From: Clostridia bacterium
Lineage (GTDB): Bacteria; Bacillota; Clostridia; Lachnospirales; Lachnospiraceae
Assembly: GCA_910576325.1 (NCBI GenBank)
Contig: CAJTIM010000018.1
Location: 1-64,000, forward strand
Length of the DNA stretch: 64,000 nucleotides
Direction: 5' to 3'
Below are positions 15,977-25,105 of the stretch, in pieces. Each line of letters opens with the position of its first letter. Positions within the stretch are counted from its first letter, which is position 1. The notes under the pieces are model-generated. The model made no database searches, was not told the origin of the DNA, and worked only from the letters and a program-made list of their open reading frames with translations. Made by a program: the position numbers and the translations under genes.

Positions 15977-17221
15977 ATGGAATTATTGGAGCAGATAGGA
16001 CAAAGGGCAAAGGAAGCGGAGCTTCTTCTTTGCATTCTCTCGGAAGAAAAAAAGAATCAGGTTTTAAACCGGGCGGCGGCAGATCTGGTAAAGAATACGG
16101 AGCGGATACTGAAAGCCAATGAAAAGGACATGGCAGACGGAAGGAAAAAGGGCATGAAAGCGGGACTTTTGGACCGTCTCCTTTTGACTCCGGAGCGGAT
16201 TGAGGGAATGGCAGAGGGTCTGCGCCAGATTGCAAAGCTTCCTGATCCGATTGGTCAGGTGATAAGGGAGCAAACGCCGGCAAGCGGGCTGAAGATTCGT
16301 CAGGTGCGCGTTCCTCTTGGCGTTGTCGGTATTATTTATGAGGCAAGACCCAACGTGACGGCGGATGCCTTCGGCCTTTGCTTTAAGACAGGCAATGCCG
16401 TGGTGCTGCGGGGCGGAAGCGATGCCATTCATTCTAATCAGGCCATTGTAGAGATTCTGCAGGAAACGCTTCGGTCATGCCAGTGTCCGCCAGCCGCCAT
16501 TTCGCTGCTTACAGATACCAGCCGTGAGACGGCGGCCGCCTTTATGAAGCTGAACCGGTATATTGACGTGCTGATTCCCAGAGGAAGCGCCCGCCTGATT
16601 TCCACCGTGGTGGAGAACAGTACCATTCCCGTGATTGAGACGGGATCCGGCAATTGCCATATCTATGTGGATGAGACAGCGGATCTTGATATGGCCGCAG
16701 AGATTGTATACAATGCAAAAACCCAGCGCATCGGCGTGTGCAATGCCTGTGAATCCCTGGTTGTCCATGAGAAGGTCCGGGATGCCTTTCTGCCTGCTCT
16801 GGCAAAGCGTCTGTCAGAGAAAAAGGTAGAGCTCCGGGGAGATAAGCGGGCCTGCGAAGTGATTCCCATAAGAAAGGCGGAGGAAGCGGATTGGGGTACG
16901 GAATACCTGGATTATATTCTCTCCGTTAAAATTGTGGATAACCTGTCCGAGGCTATTGCCCACATCAACCGCTACAATACGGGCCATTCCGAAGCCATCA
17001 TTACGGAAAATGCGGATCATGCGGAGCGGTTTTTGAGAGAGGTGGACGCGGCGGCCGTCTATGTGAATGCTTCCACACGGTTCACGGACGGTTTTGAATT
17101 CGGCTTCGGAGCGGAGATCGGCATCAGCACCCAGAAGCTTCATGCCAGAGGTCCCATGGGGCTTGAGGCCCTGACCTCATACAAATACGAAATCTACGGA
17201 AACGGCCAGGTAAGGAGGTAA
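15977..17221 (+). CDS. proA: Gamma-glutamyl phosphate reductase
   Basis: 414 residues. ProA (EC 1.2.1.41) reduces gamma-glutamyl phosphate to glutamate semialdehyde with NADPH, the second step of proline synthesis. The aldehyde-dehydrogenase-type fold shows the cofactor region [20 protein letters not shown], the [12 protein letters not shown] block, the catalytic cysteine region [11 protein letters not shown] and the C-terminal [17 protein letters not shown]. proB is not next to it, which is unusual, since proBA is normally one operon; glutamate kinase must be elsewhere or supplied by a fusion. rsmD starts five bases after its stop. Confidence 0.96.
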   Translation: MELLEQIGQRAKEAELLLCILSEEKKNQVLNRAAADLVKNTERILKANEKDMADGRKKGMKAGLLDRLLLTPERIEGMAEGLRQIAKLPDPIGQVIREQTPASGLKIRQVRVPLGVVGIIYEARPNVTADAFGLCFKTGNAVVLRGGSDAIHSNQAIVEILQETLRSCQCPPAAISLLTDTSRETAAAFMKLNRYIDVLIPRGSARLISTVVENSTIPVIETGSGNCHIYVDETADLDMAAEIVYNAKTQRIGVCNACESLVVHEKVRDAFLPALAKRLSEKKVELRGDKRACEVIPIRKAEEADWGTEYLDYILSVKIVDNLSEAIAHINRYNTGHSEAIITENADHAERFLREVDAAAVYVNASTRFTDGFEFGFGAEIGISTQKLHARGPMGLEALTSYKYEIYGNGQVRR

Positions 17222-17225
17222 GCCA

Positions 17226-17789
17226 GTGCGCGTAATTGCCGGAACGGCCAGGAGCCTTCCCTTAAAATGTATTGAGGGCCTGGAAACACGGCCCACCACA
17301 GACAGAATTAAAGAAACGCTTTTCAATATGCTGCAGCAGGACATTCCCGGCTGCCGGTTTCTGGATTTGTTTGCAGGAAGCGGCGCTATCGGCATTGAGG
17401 CACTGAGCCGGGGAGCGGGGGAAGCGGTGTTTGTGGAGAACCATCGAAAGGCATATGCCTGTATCAGGGAAAATTTAAGATTTACCAGGCTTGCGGATCG
17501 CTCCCGCGTTCTTCTGTCCGATGCGGTCAGCGCCCTATGCCGGCTGGAGAGAGAGCCTGCTTTCGATATTATATTTATGGATCCGCCCTACGATCAGGGG
17601 CTGGAGCAGCAGGTCATCCATGCCCTGGCTCATTCCGCCCTGGCCGATTCCCATACAACGATTATTCTGGAAACCTCTAAAAAAAGTGAGGACGCCTGGA
17701 TGGAGGCGTATGGTTTTACACCCTGGAAAGTTAAGAGCTACAAGACAAACCGGCATGTATTTATACGCCGTACGGAAGAAAAGGACTGA
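17226..17789 (+). CDS. rsmD: 16S rRNA (guanine966-N2)-methyltransferase RsmD
   Basis: 187 residues from GTG 17226, with AGGAGG close upstream. RsmD methylates G966 of 16S rRNA in the assembling 30S subunit using SAM. It shows the N-terminal RVIAGTARSLPLKCI, the TRPTTDRIKETLFNML segment, motif I LDLFAGSGAIGIEALSRG and the catalytic FMDPPYDQG (NPPY-type). It is followed 12 bases later by coaD, the usual Firmicute order rsmD-coaD-ylbJ, although ylbJ is inverted here and a coiled-coil gene is inserted. Confidence 0.95.
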   Translation: MRVIAGTARSLPLKCIEGLETRPTTDRIKETLFNMLQQDIPGCRFLDLFAGSGAIGIEALSRGAGEAVFVENHRKAYACIRENLRFTRLADRSRVLLSDAVSALCRLEREPAFDIIFMDPPYDQGLEQQVIHALAHSALADSHTTIILETSKKSEDAWMEAYGFTPWKVKSYKTNRHVFIRRTEEKD

Positions 17790-17801
17790 AAAGAGGCAGC
17801 T

Positions 17802-18293
17802 ATGACAAGAGGAATTTACGCAGGAAGCTTTGACCCCGTAACCTTCGGGCACCTGGATATTATTGTCCGCTCCGCCCATATCGTTGACGAGCTGGTGGTG
17901 GGCGTTTTGAATAATCGGGCAAAATCTCCATTGTTTTCTGTGGAAGAACGTGTTAAGATGTTAGAAGAAGTAACAAAAGACTATTCAAATGTGAAAATCA
18001 GGTCCTTTACGGGACTTTTGGTAGAATTTGCAAAGGAATGTGAAGCCCATATTATTGTCCGGGGACTGCGGGCAATTACGGATTTTGACTATGAGCTTCA
18101 GATGGCACAAACGAACCGGATTATGAGCCCGACCCTGGATACCATGTTTTTGACCACCAGTCTGGAATATGCGTATCTGAGTTCCACAACCGTGAAAGAG
18201 GTGGCTGGCTTTGGAGGCGATATTTCCGCCTTTGTACCTCCTTATATAGAGAAAAAGATGCGGGAGCGGATGGAAGTGCTGATAAACGGGTAG
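17802..18293 (+). CDS. coaD: Phosphopantetheine adenylyltransferase
   Basis: 163 residues. CoaD (EC 2.7.7.3) transfers AMP from ATP to 4'-phosphopantetheine, the penultimate step of coenzyme A synthesis. The nucleotidyltransferase motif [13 protein letters not shown] is at the start, and the C-terminal ATP motif [14 protein letters not shown] is complete. The conserved [22 protein letters not shown] block carries the substrate arginine. Length matches the hexameric bacterial enzymes. It is coupled to rsmD. Confidence 0.97.
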   Translation: MTRGIYAGSFDPVTFGHLDIIVRSAHIVDELVVGVLNNRAKSPLFSVEERVKMLEEVTKDYSNVKIRSFTGLLVEFAKECEAHIIVRGLRAITDFDYELQMAQTNRIMSPTLDTMFLTTSLEYAYLSSTTVKEVAGFGGDISAFVPPYIEKKMRERMEVLING

Positions 18294-18342
18294 ACTTATA
18301 TAGAGATAGAAGCAGTTGAAGTTTGGAAGAAGGAGAGAGAGC

Positions 18343-18915
18343 ATGAGCAGCAAAATAGAACAGATTATCGAAGAGATTGAAGAATACATTGACGGCTGCA
18401 AGCCTCAGACATTGTCAAAGACCAATATTGTTGTCAACAAGGAAGAGATCGAGGAGCTTCTTCGGGAGCTGCGGATGAAGACGCCGGAAGAGATCAAGCG
18501 ATATCAGAAGGTTCTCGCCAACCGGGATGCGATTCTTGCGGACGCACAGGCAAAGGCGGATGCCATTATCAAGGAGGCCAATATACATACGACCGAATTG
18601 ATCAATGAGCACGAGATCATGCAGCAGGCGTATATTCAGGCAAATGAGATCATGGCAGCGGCGGAGGCGGAAGCCCAGCAGAGGCTGGATGCGGCCACCA
18701 TTGAGGCAAACAACTTCCGGATGCAGGCCATGCGCTATACCGATGATATGCTGGGAAATCTCCAGAATCTGATTCATAAGACCATGGAAAGCCATATGGC
18801 CAAGTATGAGAATATGATGGGCTCCTTAAGAAGCTTCAGCGAAATTCTGGCCAACAACCGTGCGGAGCTTGCTCCTGCCCTGAATGAACCGGATCTTACG
18901 GATTTGGAGGAATAA
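18343..18915 (+). CDS. Coiled-coil protein of unknown function
   Basis: 190 residues from ATG 18343 with AAGGAG upstream; ATG 18316 in frame has none. It is almost entirely helical and charged. A long Ala/Glu-rich coiled coil (about 60-130, text such as AQAKADAIIKEANIHTTELI) resembles ATP-synthase b-type or DivIVA-like helices, and database names such as 'ATPase' or 'V-type ATPase subunit' for this group rest only on that similarity. The gene regularly lies between coaD and ylbJ in Lachnospiraceae. Its last 20 bases overlap the end of the oppositely read ylbJ. A scaffold role is possible; function unknown. Confidence 0.7.
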   Translation: MSSKIEQIIEEIEEYIDGCKPQTLSKTNIVVNKEEIEELLRELRMKTPEEIKRYQKVLANRDAILADAQAKADAIIKEANIHTTELINEHEIMQQAYIQANEIMAAAEAEAQQRLDAATIEANNFRMQAMRYTDDMLGNLQNLIHKTMESHMAKYENMMGSLRSFSEILANNRAELAPALNEPDLTDLEE

Positions 18916-19843
18916 ACAAAGTCATGGCTCCGGCCGCAAGGCAGACAACAAGGGCGGCTGTCATAAGCTTGGCTTTTAGATAGGCAGGAAAGGACAGTCC
19001 GCTGTCAAGTATCATGCTTTCCGTCTGAGCGGCGCCGGACAGGCCCCCAAAAGACAGAAAGCAAAGAACAAAGAGATATCGCTGCAGAATAGGAAGCGAC
19101 ATGTCCGCAGTGACCAGAGCAATGCCGTTGGTCATTTCCAGAAGACCTGTACTTCCATAGGTGAGATGAGGAAAAGGAAAGGGAAGCCCGGTTACAAGCC
19201 TTGCCAGCATGGAAAACAGGATGATGTAACACCCAAGCTTTAAAATACTTTCCAGTCCGTTCATCATACAGACATCTACGATTTTGAAGCTGATTTGAGA
19301 TCGGGATGTCTCTTTTTCTATATGCGTATCCGAAAAGTCCCTTTTGCGGCGGAGAAATAGGGCCAGCAAAAGGGGCGCACCATATACAAGCAGCAACGTA
19401 AGCACCAGCAGATCCGGCCTCTTCAGGGAATTGGTCAGACAATAGCCGATGAGAAAAGCCGGACTTGCATTGTTGCAGAAGGCAAGAAGATAATTCCCTT
19501 CCTCCACGGTAATGCGCCCCTCCCGCGTCAAATCGCCGGCCAGCTTGGCTCCAACGGGATAGCCGCAGAGGAAGCCGGAGGCAATGCAGAAGCAACCGTT
19601 TCGTGAGCAGCCGAAGATCCGGTGAAAGACGGGATAGAGAAACCGGGTGAGATAAGAGATTCCGTCAATGGCAATGAGCAGATTGGACAGGATCAAAAAG
19701 GGCAGAAGGGTAGGCACCAGGGTGTGGAACCACAGCATCAGCCCGGCTCGGGAGGCTTCCACCGCGCAGGCGGGGTCCAGGAGAAGAAATGCCAGCAATA
19801 TAAGAATTACGGAAAAATAAAGTATTTTTTTCATCATATTCAT
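18896..19843 (-). CDS. ylbJ: Sporulation integral membrane protein YlbJ
   Basis: 315 residues from ATG 19843; ATG 19837 and 19834 are alternatives, and none has a clear binding site. YlbJ is a mother-cell membrane protein of the nucleoside-recognition (Gate domain) family, needed for normal spore cortex and resistance in Bacillus. About eight hydrophobic helices are visible, together with LWFHTLVPTLLPFLILSNLL, the gate motif ASGFLCGYPVGAKLAGDL and FCNNASPAFLIGY, which are diagnostic. It ends inside the 3' end of the plus-strand coiled-coil gene (20-base overlap), and its 5' end lies 26 bases from the divergent pepD start, so the leader is squeezed between genes. Confidence 0.9.
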   Translation of the reverse strand: MNMMKKILYFSVILILLAFLLLDPACAVEASRAGLMLWFHTLVPTLLPFLILSNLLIAIDGISYLTRFLYPVFHRIFGCSRNGCFCIASGFLCGYPVGAKLAGDLTREGRITVEEGNYLLAFCNNASPAFLIGYCLTNSLKRPDLLVLTLLLVYGAPLLLALFLRRKRDFSDTHIEKETSRSQISFKIVDVCMMNGLESILKLGCYIILFSMLARLVTGLPFPFPHLTYGSTGLLEMTNGIALVTADMSLPILQRYLFVLCFLSFGGLSGAAQTESMILDSGLSFPAYLKAKLMTAALVVCLAAGAMTLFIPPNP

Positions 19844-19868
19844 ATATATGAAAGACAGGAGGCAGTAT

Positions 19869-21317
19869 ATGAACAAATTAGCTAATCTGGAACCAAAGCA
19901 GGTATTTCATTATTTTGAGGACTTATGCGCCATTCCCCACGGCTCCGGCAATACAAAGGGAGTCAGCGATTACTGTATGCGGTTTGCTAAGGAGCACGGC
20001 CTGACAGCGTGGCAGGACGAGGCTTGGAATGTAGTAATTGTAAAAGAAGCCGCCAAAGGGTACGAAGATGCCCCCGCCGTGATTCTCCAGGGCCATCTTG
20101 ACATGGTATGTGAAAAGGAGGCGGGGAATCCCATTGATTTTGAAAAGGACGGACTGGATCTGAAGGTGGAGGGGGATCTGCTTTCGGCCAACGGAACGAC
20201 ACTGGGAGGAGACGACGGGATTGCCGTTGCTATGGCTCTTGCCGTTCTGGACGACAATACCCTGGCGCATCCCCGGCTGGAGTGCGTGTTCACCACCGAT
20301 GAGGAGACGGGGCTTCTGGGAGCCAATGCCATGGATATGAGCCGTCTTTCAGGAAAGCGTCTTATCAATATTGACTCCGAGCTGGAAGGAATTTTCACCG
20401 TAAGCTGTGCCGGCGGAATGAGAAGCAGATGCATTTTGCCGGTTTCCTACGAGGAGACGGAAGGGATCTGCTATGAGGTGGCCGTGGAAGGACTCCTTGG
20501 CGGTCATTCCGGCGTGGAGATTCACAAGGAGCATGGCAATTCCAATATTTTAATGGGACGGCTGCTGTGCGCTCTTTTTGAGGAGGCTGACTTCCGCCTG
20601 GAAGCCCTGGAGGGCGGTCTTATGGACAATGCCATTCCCCGGAGAACCGAGGCTAAGATCTGCATAAGCGAGACGGAGGAGGACACTCTTAAGAAAGCGC
20701 TGGCAAAGTGGGATGCCGTTTACAAGCGGGAGTATGCCTCCAATGATCCCGGCGTAGCCGTTACCTATAAGGCAGAAGGCCGGAAAAAAGTAAGGGTACT
20801 GACCAGGGGAAGTGCCTCAAAGCTTCTTTATCTCCTTCACATGGTGCCCAACGGCGTGATCCGCAACAGCATGGAGATTCCGGGACTGGTGCAAACCTCC
20901 CTGAACCTGGGGACGCTGAAGCTTACGGAAGAGGAAGCCCATGTGGTATTCAGCGTGAGAAGCTCCGTGGATACGGAAAAAGAGGAGCTTGGAAGCCGGT
21001 TGTGTCATTGCGTGGAATTCCTGGGAGGAAGCTACGAGGAAACAGGCTCCTATCCGGGATGGGAATATAAAAAGGATTCCGTTCTTCGGGACACCATGGT
21101 GCGCGTATATGAGAAGCTTTATGGAAAGGAGCCTGAGGTGGAGGCCATTCATGCGGGTCTGGAGTGCGGTATTTTCAGTGGAAAAATCGAGGGCCTGGAC
21201 TGCGTTTCCATCGGACCGGATATGTACGATATCCACACGCCCAAGGAGCGCATCAGTATTCCTTCCGTAAAGCGTGTATATGAATTTGTTTTGGAGGTTC
21301 TAAAAGAGCTTCATTAA
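19869..21317 (+). CDS. pepD: Aminoacyl-histidine dipeptidase (PepD-type)
   Basis: 482 residues from ATG 19869 with AGGAGG upstream. A cytosolic M20C metallopeptidase that hydrolyses Xaa-His and other dipeptides. Zinc-site motifs are ILQGHLDMV (His76) and LGGDDGIAVAMAL (Asp115), then TTDEETGLLGA with the catalytic glutamate pair, and the lid domain segment GLLGGHSGVEIH. The C-terminal HAGLECGIFSGK gives the last metal ligand. Length is typical. It is divergent to ylbJ and stands first in a long plus-strand run. Confidence 0.95.
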   Translation: MNKLANLEPKQVFHYFEDLCAIPHGSGNTKGVSDYCMRFAKEHGLTAWQDEAWNVVIVKEAAKGYEDAPAVILQGHLDMVCEKEAGNPIDFEKDGLDLKVEGDLLSANGTTLGGDDGIAVAMALAVLDDNTLAHPRLECVFTTDEETGLLGANAMDMSRLSGKRLINIDSELEGIFTVSCAGGMRSRCILPVSYEETEGICYEVAVEGLLGGHSGVEIHKEHGNSNILMGRLLCALFEEADFRLEALEGGLMDNAIPRRTEAKICISETEEDTLKKALAKWDAVYKREYASNDPGVAVTYKAEGRKKVRVLTRGSASKLLYLLHMVPNGVIRNSMEIPGLVQTSLNLGTLKLTEEEAHVVFSVRSSVDTEKEELGSRLCHCVEFLGGSYEETGSYPGWEYKKDSVLRDTMVRVYEKLYGKEPEVEAIHAGLECGIFSGKIEGLDCVSIGPDMYDIHTPKERISIPSVKRVYEFVLEVLKELH

Positions 21318-21357
21318 GCATATAGTAATGGATGGAGTATAAAAACGTGGAGCGCAT

Positions 21358-22017
21358 ATGCGGCTGTCAATTGCTTCTTATCTGTTACTGATTATCACAT
21401 TCTGCTTTCTGATTCAATTCCAACTGGTTCGGCTGGGTGAAATGGCCCTCCCGTCCGCAGAGGCGTCGGACATGGAAGAGCAGGCACGTGAGTTTTATGA
21501 GCTGTATGAAAATATCTGGAAGGATCTGGTCTATTTCCCGGTCCCCGAGTCCACGCAGAACGAGGAGGCTGTGGTTTCCTATGAAAACAGCTGGATGTTT
21601 GAGCGGACCTACGGCGGTTCCTACGGTCATGAGGGAACGGATCTTATGGCAGGGATTCGGCAAAGGGGATATTATCCCGTAGTCAGTATCAGTGACGGTG
21701 TAGTGGAAAGGATTGGCTGGCTGGAAAAAGGAGGCTGGCGTATCGGAATCCGCAGCCTTCACGACGTATACTTTTACTATGCCCATCTGGACTCCTATGC
21801 GGAGGACTTTAAGGAGGGCGATGTGATAAAAGCCGGGCAGCTCCTTGGTTATATGGGGGATACCGGCTACGGAGTCAAAGAGGGAACCAGGGGAAAATTT
21901 GACGTGCATCTGCATCTGGGAATTTACATACGAACGGATGATATCCGGGAGCTGGCGGTCAACCCCTACTGGTTTCTGAAATATCTGGAGCAGAATAAGC
22001 TGCGCTGCGCCTACTGA
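21358..22017 (+). CDS. M23 (LytM-type) endopeptidase, membrane-anchored
   Basis: 219 residues. An N-terminal hydrophobic helix (about 5-22) works as anchor or signal, followed by a Glu-rich stalk, then an M23 domain. Zinc ligands are present: HEGTD (the HxxxD motif, near residue 90) and the HLHLG pair near residue 184. The middle histidine YYAHLDSY region is also conserved. Such enzymes cut peptide cross-links in peptidoglycan outside the cell. A CATATAGT motif, the same as the one ahead of yqfC, lies at 21320-21327, which would suit a sporulation-time promoter. Next comes the stand-alone alarmone synthetase. Confidence 0.85.
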   Translation: MRLSIASYLLLIITFCFLIQFQLVRLGEMALPSAEASDMEEQAREFYELYENIWKDLVYFPVPESTQNEEAVVSYENSWMFERTYGGSYGHEGTDLMAGIRQRGYYPVVSISDGVVERIGWLEKGGWRIGIRSLHDVYFYYAHLDSYAEDFKEGDVIKAGQLLGYMGDTGYGVKEGTRGKFDVHLHLGIYIRTDDIRELAVNPYWFLKYLEQNKLRCAY

Positions 22018-22109
22018 AAGCTTACGGGCCATTCATCCGCCGGTCCGTATTTCGGGGAGGACGGCGCCGGCTTGTCTTGTCTGTGACAGAAGAGAAATGG
22101 AGATTGCAA

Positions 22110-22931
22110 ATGGAAATACAATTATGGCGAGAGATTCTCAATCCTTATGAGCTTGCCGTCAAGGAAGTGACAACAAAGTTTAACCATTTGATAAAGGAAC
22201 ACAAGGACAAAGGTATTTACTGCCCCATTGAGCGGGTGGAGGGCAGGGTAAAGACCATTGCCAGTATTCTTGATAAATGCCAGAAAAAGAAGATTGCGCC
22301 GGAGCGCATTGAGGATCGGATTGTGGATCTGGCCGGAATCCGGATTATCTGTCAGTTTGTGGAAGATATTGACCGGGTGGTGGAGATTATCCGCAATCGG
22401 AACGACATGGATGTCAAACAGGAGCGCGACTATATCCGCCAGATGAAGACCTCAGGCTACCGCAGCTACCATATGATTATTTTTTATGAGGTGGATACCC
22501 TGGAGGGGCCGAGAAGGCTTCAGATGGAGGTGCAGATTCGTACCATGGCCATGAACTTCTGGGCGACGGTGGAGCACTCCCTTCAGTACAAGTATAAGCG
22601 GAATATTCCGGAGCATATCAGGGAGAGGCTTTTGAATGCGGCGGATGCTATCATTGTTCTGGATAATGAGATGTCCAATGTGCGCAGCGAGATTATGGAC
22701 GCGCAGATATCCTTCCAGATCCAGGCAAATATTGTGGCGGATATACTGAACAATATCCAGAATCTTTATAATGTGGCAAATAAGCGCGAGATTGTGAAGA
22801 TTCAGGATGAATTTTACCGGATTTACGCTATGAATGATATTGAGAAGCTGGAGCGGTTTGACAAGCAGCTCGATATGATAGCCGAGGGCTACCGGGCCCA
22901 GGCGCTGTCGGATACGACAAAAATCACTTAG
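22110..22931 (+). CDS. Small alarmone synthetase (RelQ/YjbM-type GTP pyrophosphokinase)
   Basis: 273 residues from ATG 22110 with GGAG seven bases upstream; an in-frame TTG lies at 22077. It makes pppGpp/ppGpp from ATP and GTP or GDP. Synthetase motifs are complete: the basic VEGRVKTIASIL helix (about 43-54), Asp73 in VDLAGIRII, the RDYIRQMKTSGYRSYH loop with Tyr117, and Glu140 in EVQIRTMAM. There is no hydrolase or regulatory ACT/TGS part; a C-terminal extension (about 195-273) is helical. It is the second synthetase in the window, the first being the receiver fusion at 1608-2678. The neighbours (M23 peptidase, rRNA methylase) give no specific clue. Confidence 0.93.
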   Translation: MEIQLWREILNPYELAVKEVTTKFNHLIKEHKDKGIYCPIERVEGRVKTIASILDKCQKKKIAPERIEDRIVDLAGIRIICQFVEDIDRVVEIIRNRNDMDVKQERDYIRQMKTSGYRSYHMIIFYEVDTLEGPRRLQMEVQIRTMAMNFWATVEHSLQYKYKRNIPEHIRERLLNAADAIIVLDNEMSNVRSEIMDAQISFQIQANIVADILNNIQNLYNVANKREIVKIQDEFYRIYAMNDIEKLERFDKQLDMIAEGYRAQALSDTTKIT

Positions 22932-22952
22932 CAGAAAAAGGATAGAAAGTGT

Positions 22953-24377
22953 ATGGCAACGAAATTACCGGAAGCATTTCTGGAGTATATGAAGGAGTTA
23001 CTGGGGGACGAATACGAGGCATATCTGAACAGCGAACGATGCGGCGGCTTTCGCGGTCTCCGGGTAAATACTTCCAAGGTGGAGGCGGAGAAATTTGAAG
23101 AAATTTCTCCTTTTCCATTAAAAAGGATTCCCTGGATTCCCAACGGCTTTTATTTGGATGCCGATGCTACCGCCTCCTTACACCCCTATTATGCGGCCGG
23201 ACTTTATTATCTCCAGGAGCCCAGCGCCATGACGCCGGCGGCTTTTCTTCCCATCCGGGAGGGGGAACGGGTTTTGGATCTCTGCGCGGCACCGGGTGGC
23301 AAGGCAACGGAGCTGGCGGCACGCCTGAAAGGAACGGGGCTTCTGGTGGCGAATGATATCAGCAATTCCAGAGCCAAGGGACTGCTTAAAAATCTGGAGC
23401 AGCTTGGCCAGGGGAATATTCTTGTTACCTGTGAAAGTCCGGAGCGTCTTGCTTCTTATTTCCCGGAATTTTTTGATAAAATACTGGTTGATGCCCCCTG
23501 CTCGGGAGAGGGAATGTTCCGAAAGGATACTTCCATGGTAAAAGACTGGACGGAGCATGGCCCTGACTGGTATGCTCCTATTCAGAGAGAGATAGCGGAG
23601 CAGGCAGTACGGATGCTGAAGCCGGGAGGGATGCTTCTCTATTCCACATGTACCTTTTCACCCAGGGAAAATGAGGGAACGGTTGCTCATCTTCTGGAAT
23701 ATGATCCTTCTTTTCAGGTGCTCCCTTTGCCGGAATATGAAGGATTTGCTCCGGGAAGGCCGGAGCTGGCTGAGCATAGAATAAAAGAGACCTATTTGCT
23801 TCGGCAATTAGAGCATTGCGTGCGTATCTATCCGCACCGTATGCAGGGGGAAGGACATTTTCTTGCACTTTTACAAAAAAGCGGGACCCTTTTGCCGGAG
23901 GGCAGCTGCGGCAAATCCAAAGCATCTTTTGCATGCCCGGAGTGGGAACAATTTGCAAAAGCCCTTGGAATCCATATTCCCCCGGAAAGCCTTCGTCTGT
24001 ATGACGGTAAGCTTTACAGCCTGCCAAAGCCTCTGTGGAATCATTCCATTCGGGGCCTGCGCTTTCTGCGGACAGGCTTGTACTTGGGCGATGTGGGGAA
24101 AAAACGGTTTACCCCCAGTCAGCCCCTTGCTATGACCTTACGGAAGGATACTTGTGCCGCCTATGCGGACTTTGCCTCCTCGGATCAGCGGATTATCCGC
24201 TATCTCAAGGGGGAAACACTTCTTTTGGAGGACGGAGATCCGAACGCGGAGCTTTCCGGTTCGGGGTGGTGCCTTGTCTGTGTGGACGGTTTTCCCCTGG
24301 GCTGGGGCAAACTGGTAAACGGACAGCTCCGGAACAAATATTACCCGGGCTGGAGGTGGCAGCATGCGGTTGGATAA
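22953..24377 (+). CDS. RsmF/NOL1-type RNA (cytosine-5)-methyltransferase
   Basis: 474 residues. The SAM-dependent m5C methylase core (about 50-310) holds motif I LDLCAAPGGKATELA, the catalytic site DAPCSGEGM and the second cysteine STCTF. The latter two mark the NOL1/NOP2/Sun family that methylates rRNA or tRNA. The C-terminal 150 residues form a PUA-like RNA-binding extension as in RsmF. The substrate base is not certain. The last 14 bases overlap the next pseudouridine synthase gene, so the two RNA-modifying genes are coupled. Confidence 0.92.
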   Translation: MATKLPEAFLEYMKELLGDEYEAYLNSERCGGFRGLRVNTSKVEAEKFEEISPFPLKRIPWIPNGFYLDADATASLHPYYAAGLYYLQEPSAMTPAAFLPIREGERVLDLCAAPGGKATELAARLKGTGLLVANDISNSRAKGLLKNLEQLGQGNILVTCESPERLASYFPEFFDKILVDAPCSGEGMFRKDTSMVKDWTEHGPDWYAPIQREIAEQAVRMLKPGGMLLYSTCTFSPRENEGTVAHLLEYDPSFQVLPLPEYEGFAPGRPELAEHRIKETYLLRQLEHCVRIYPHRMQGEGHFLALLQKSGTLLPEGSCGKSKASFACPEWEQFAKALGIHIPPESLRLYDGKLYSLPKPLWNHSIRGLRFLRTGLYLGDVGKKRFTPSQPLAMTLRKDTCAAYADFASSDQRIIRYLKGETLLLEDGDPNAELSGSGWCLVCVDGFPLGWGKLVNGQLRNKYYPGWRWQHAVG

Positions 24378-25068
24378 ATATCTCTGCGATATGGGCGCAG
24401 GCACGCGTTCCCAGGTAAAGCAGAAGATCCGAAAGGGACTGGTCACGGTTGACGGTGAGAATGTAACGCGCCCGGAAAGCCAGGTGAATCCGGAGCAGTC
24501 GGTCTGTGTGGAAGGAAAGCTTCTTTCCTATATGGAGCTGGAATATTATATGCTTAACAAGCCGGCTGGCTGTGTCTCGGCCCGCACGGACGAACGGTGT
24601 CAGACGGTCCTTAACCTGATTTTGTCTAAAAAGAGGAAGGATCTCTTCCCGGTGGGGCGTCTGGATAAGGATACGGAAGGCCTGCTTCTGATCACCAACG
24701 ACGGACAGCTGGCCCATAAGCTCCTGTCCCCTAAGCGTCATGTTGACAAGACCTACGAAGCCAAAGTCCGGGGCCGTGTAACCTTGGAGCATGTGAAACG
24801 CTTCCGGGAGGGACTGGATATCGGAGAGGATCGCCTGACATTGCCGGCTTCCTTGGAGATAAGATCCTCCGGTGAGATATCCGAGGTACGCGTTACCGTA
24901 CAAGAGGGGAAATATCACCAGATTAAGAGAATGTTTCACGCAGTGGGTTGCGAGGTTCTGTACCTGAAGCGGCTTTCCATGGGCAGCTTGGTCTTAGACG
25001 GAAGCCTTAAGCCGGGAGAGTACCGGCCTCTGACGGAAGAGGAGCTGGCCGGTCTGCAAAAAGGATAA
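24364..25068 (+). CDS. RsuA-family 16S rRNA pseudouridine synthase
   Basis: 234 residues. An S4 RNA-binding domain (MRLDKYLCDMGAGTRSQVKQ) precedes the synthase core. The catalytic aspartate lies in GRLDKDTEGLLLITNDG, followed by the PKRHVDKTYEA strand and a C-terminal EGKYHQIKRMF. This is the RsuA branch, which makes pseudouridine 516 in 16S rRNA or a nearby site. A different family member, RluD-like, is encoded at 29121. It overlaps the upstream methyltransferase. Confidence 0.92.
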   Translation: MRLDKYLCDMGAGTRSQVKQKIRKGLVTVDGENVTRPESQVNPEQSVCVEGKLLSYMELEYYMLNKPAGCVSARTDERCQTVLNLILSKKRKDLFPVGRLDKDTEGLLLITNDGQLAHKLLSPKRHVDKTYEAKVRGRVTLEHVKRFREGLDIGEDRLTLPASLEIRSSGEISEVRVTVQEGKYHQIKRMFHAVGCEVLYLKRLSMGSLVLDGSLKPGEYRPLTEEELAGLQKG

Positions 25069-25105
25069 ATAGTTTGAGACATACTTTGGAACAGGAGGAA
25101 ACGAA

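Noticed and set aside
15977-17221. proBA operon
   Set aside because: Only proA is present; no glutamate kinase domain in the flanking genes.
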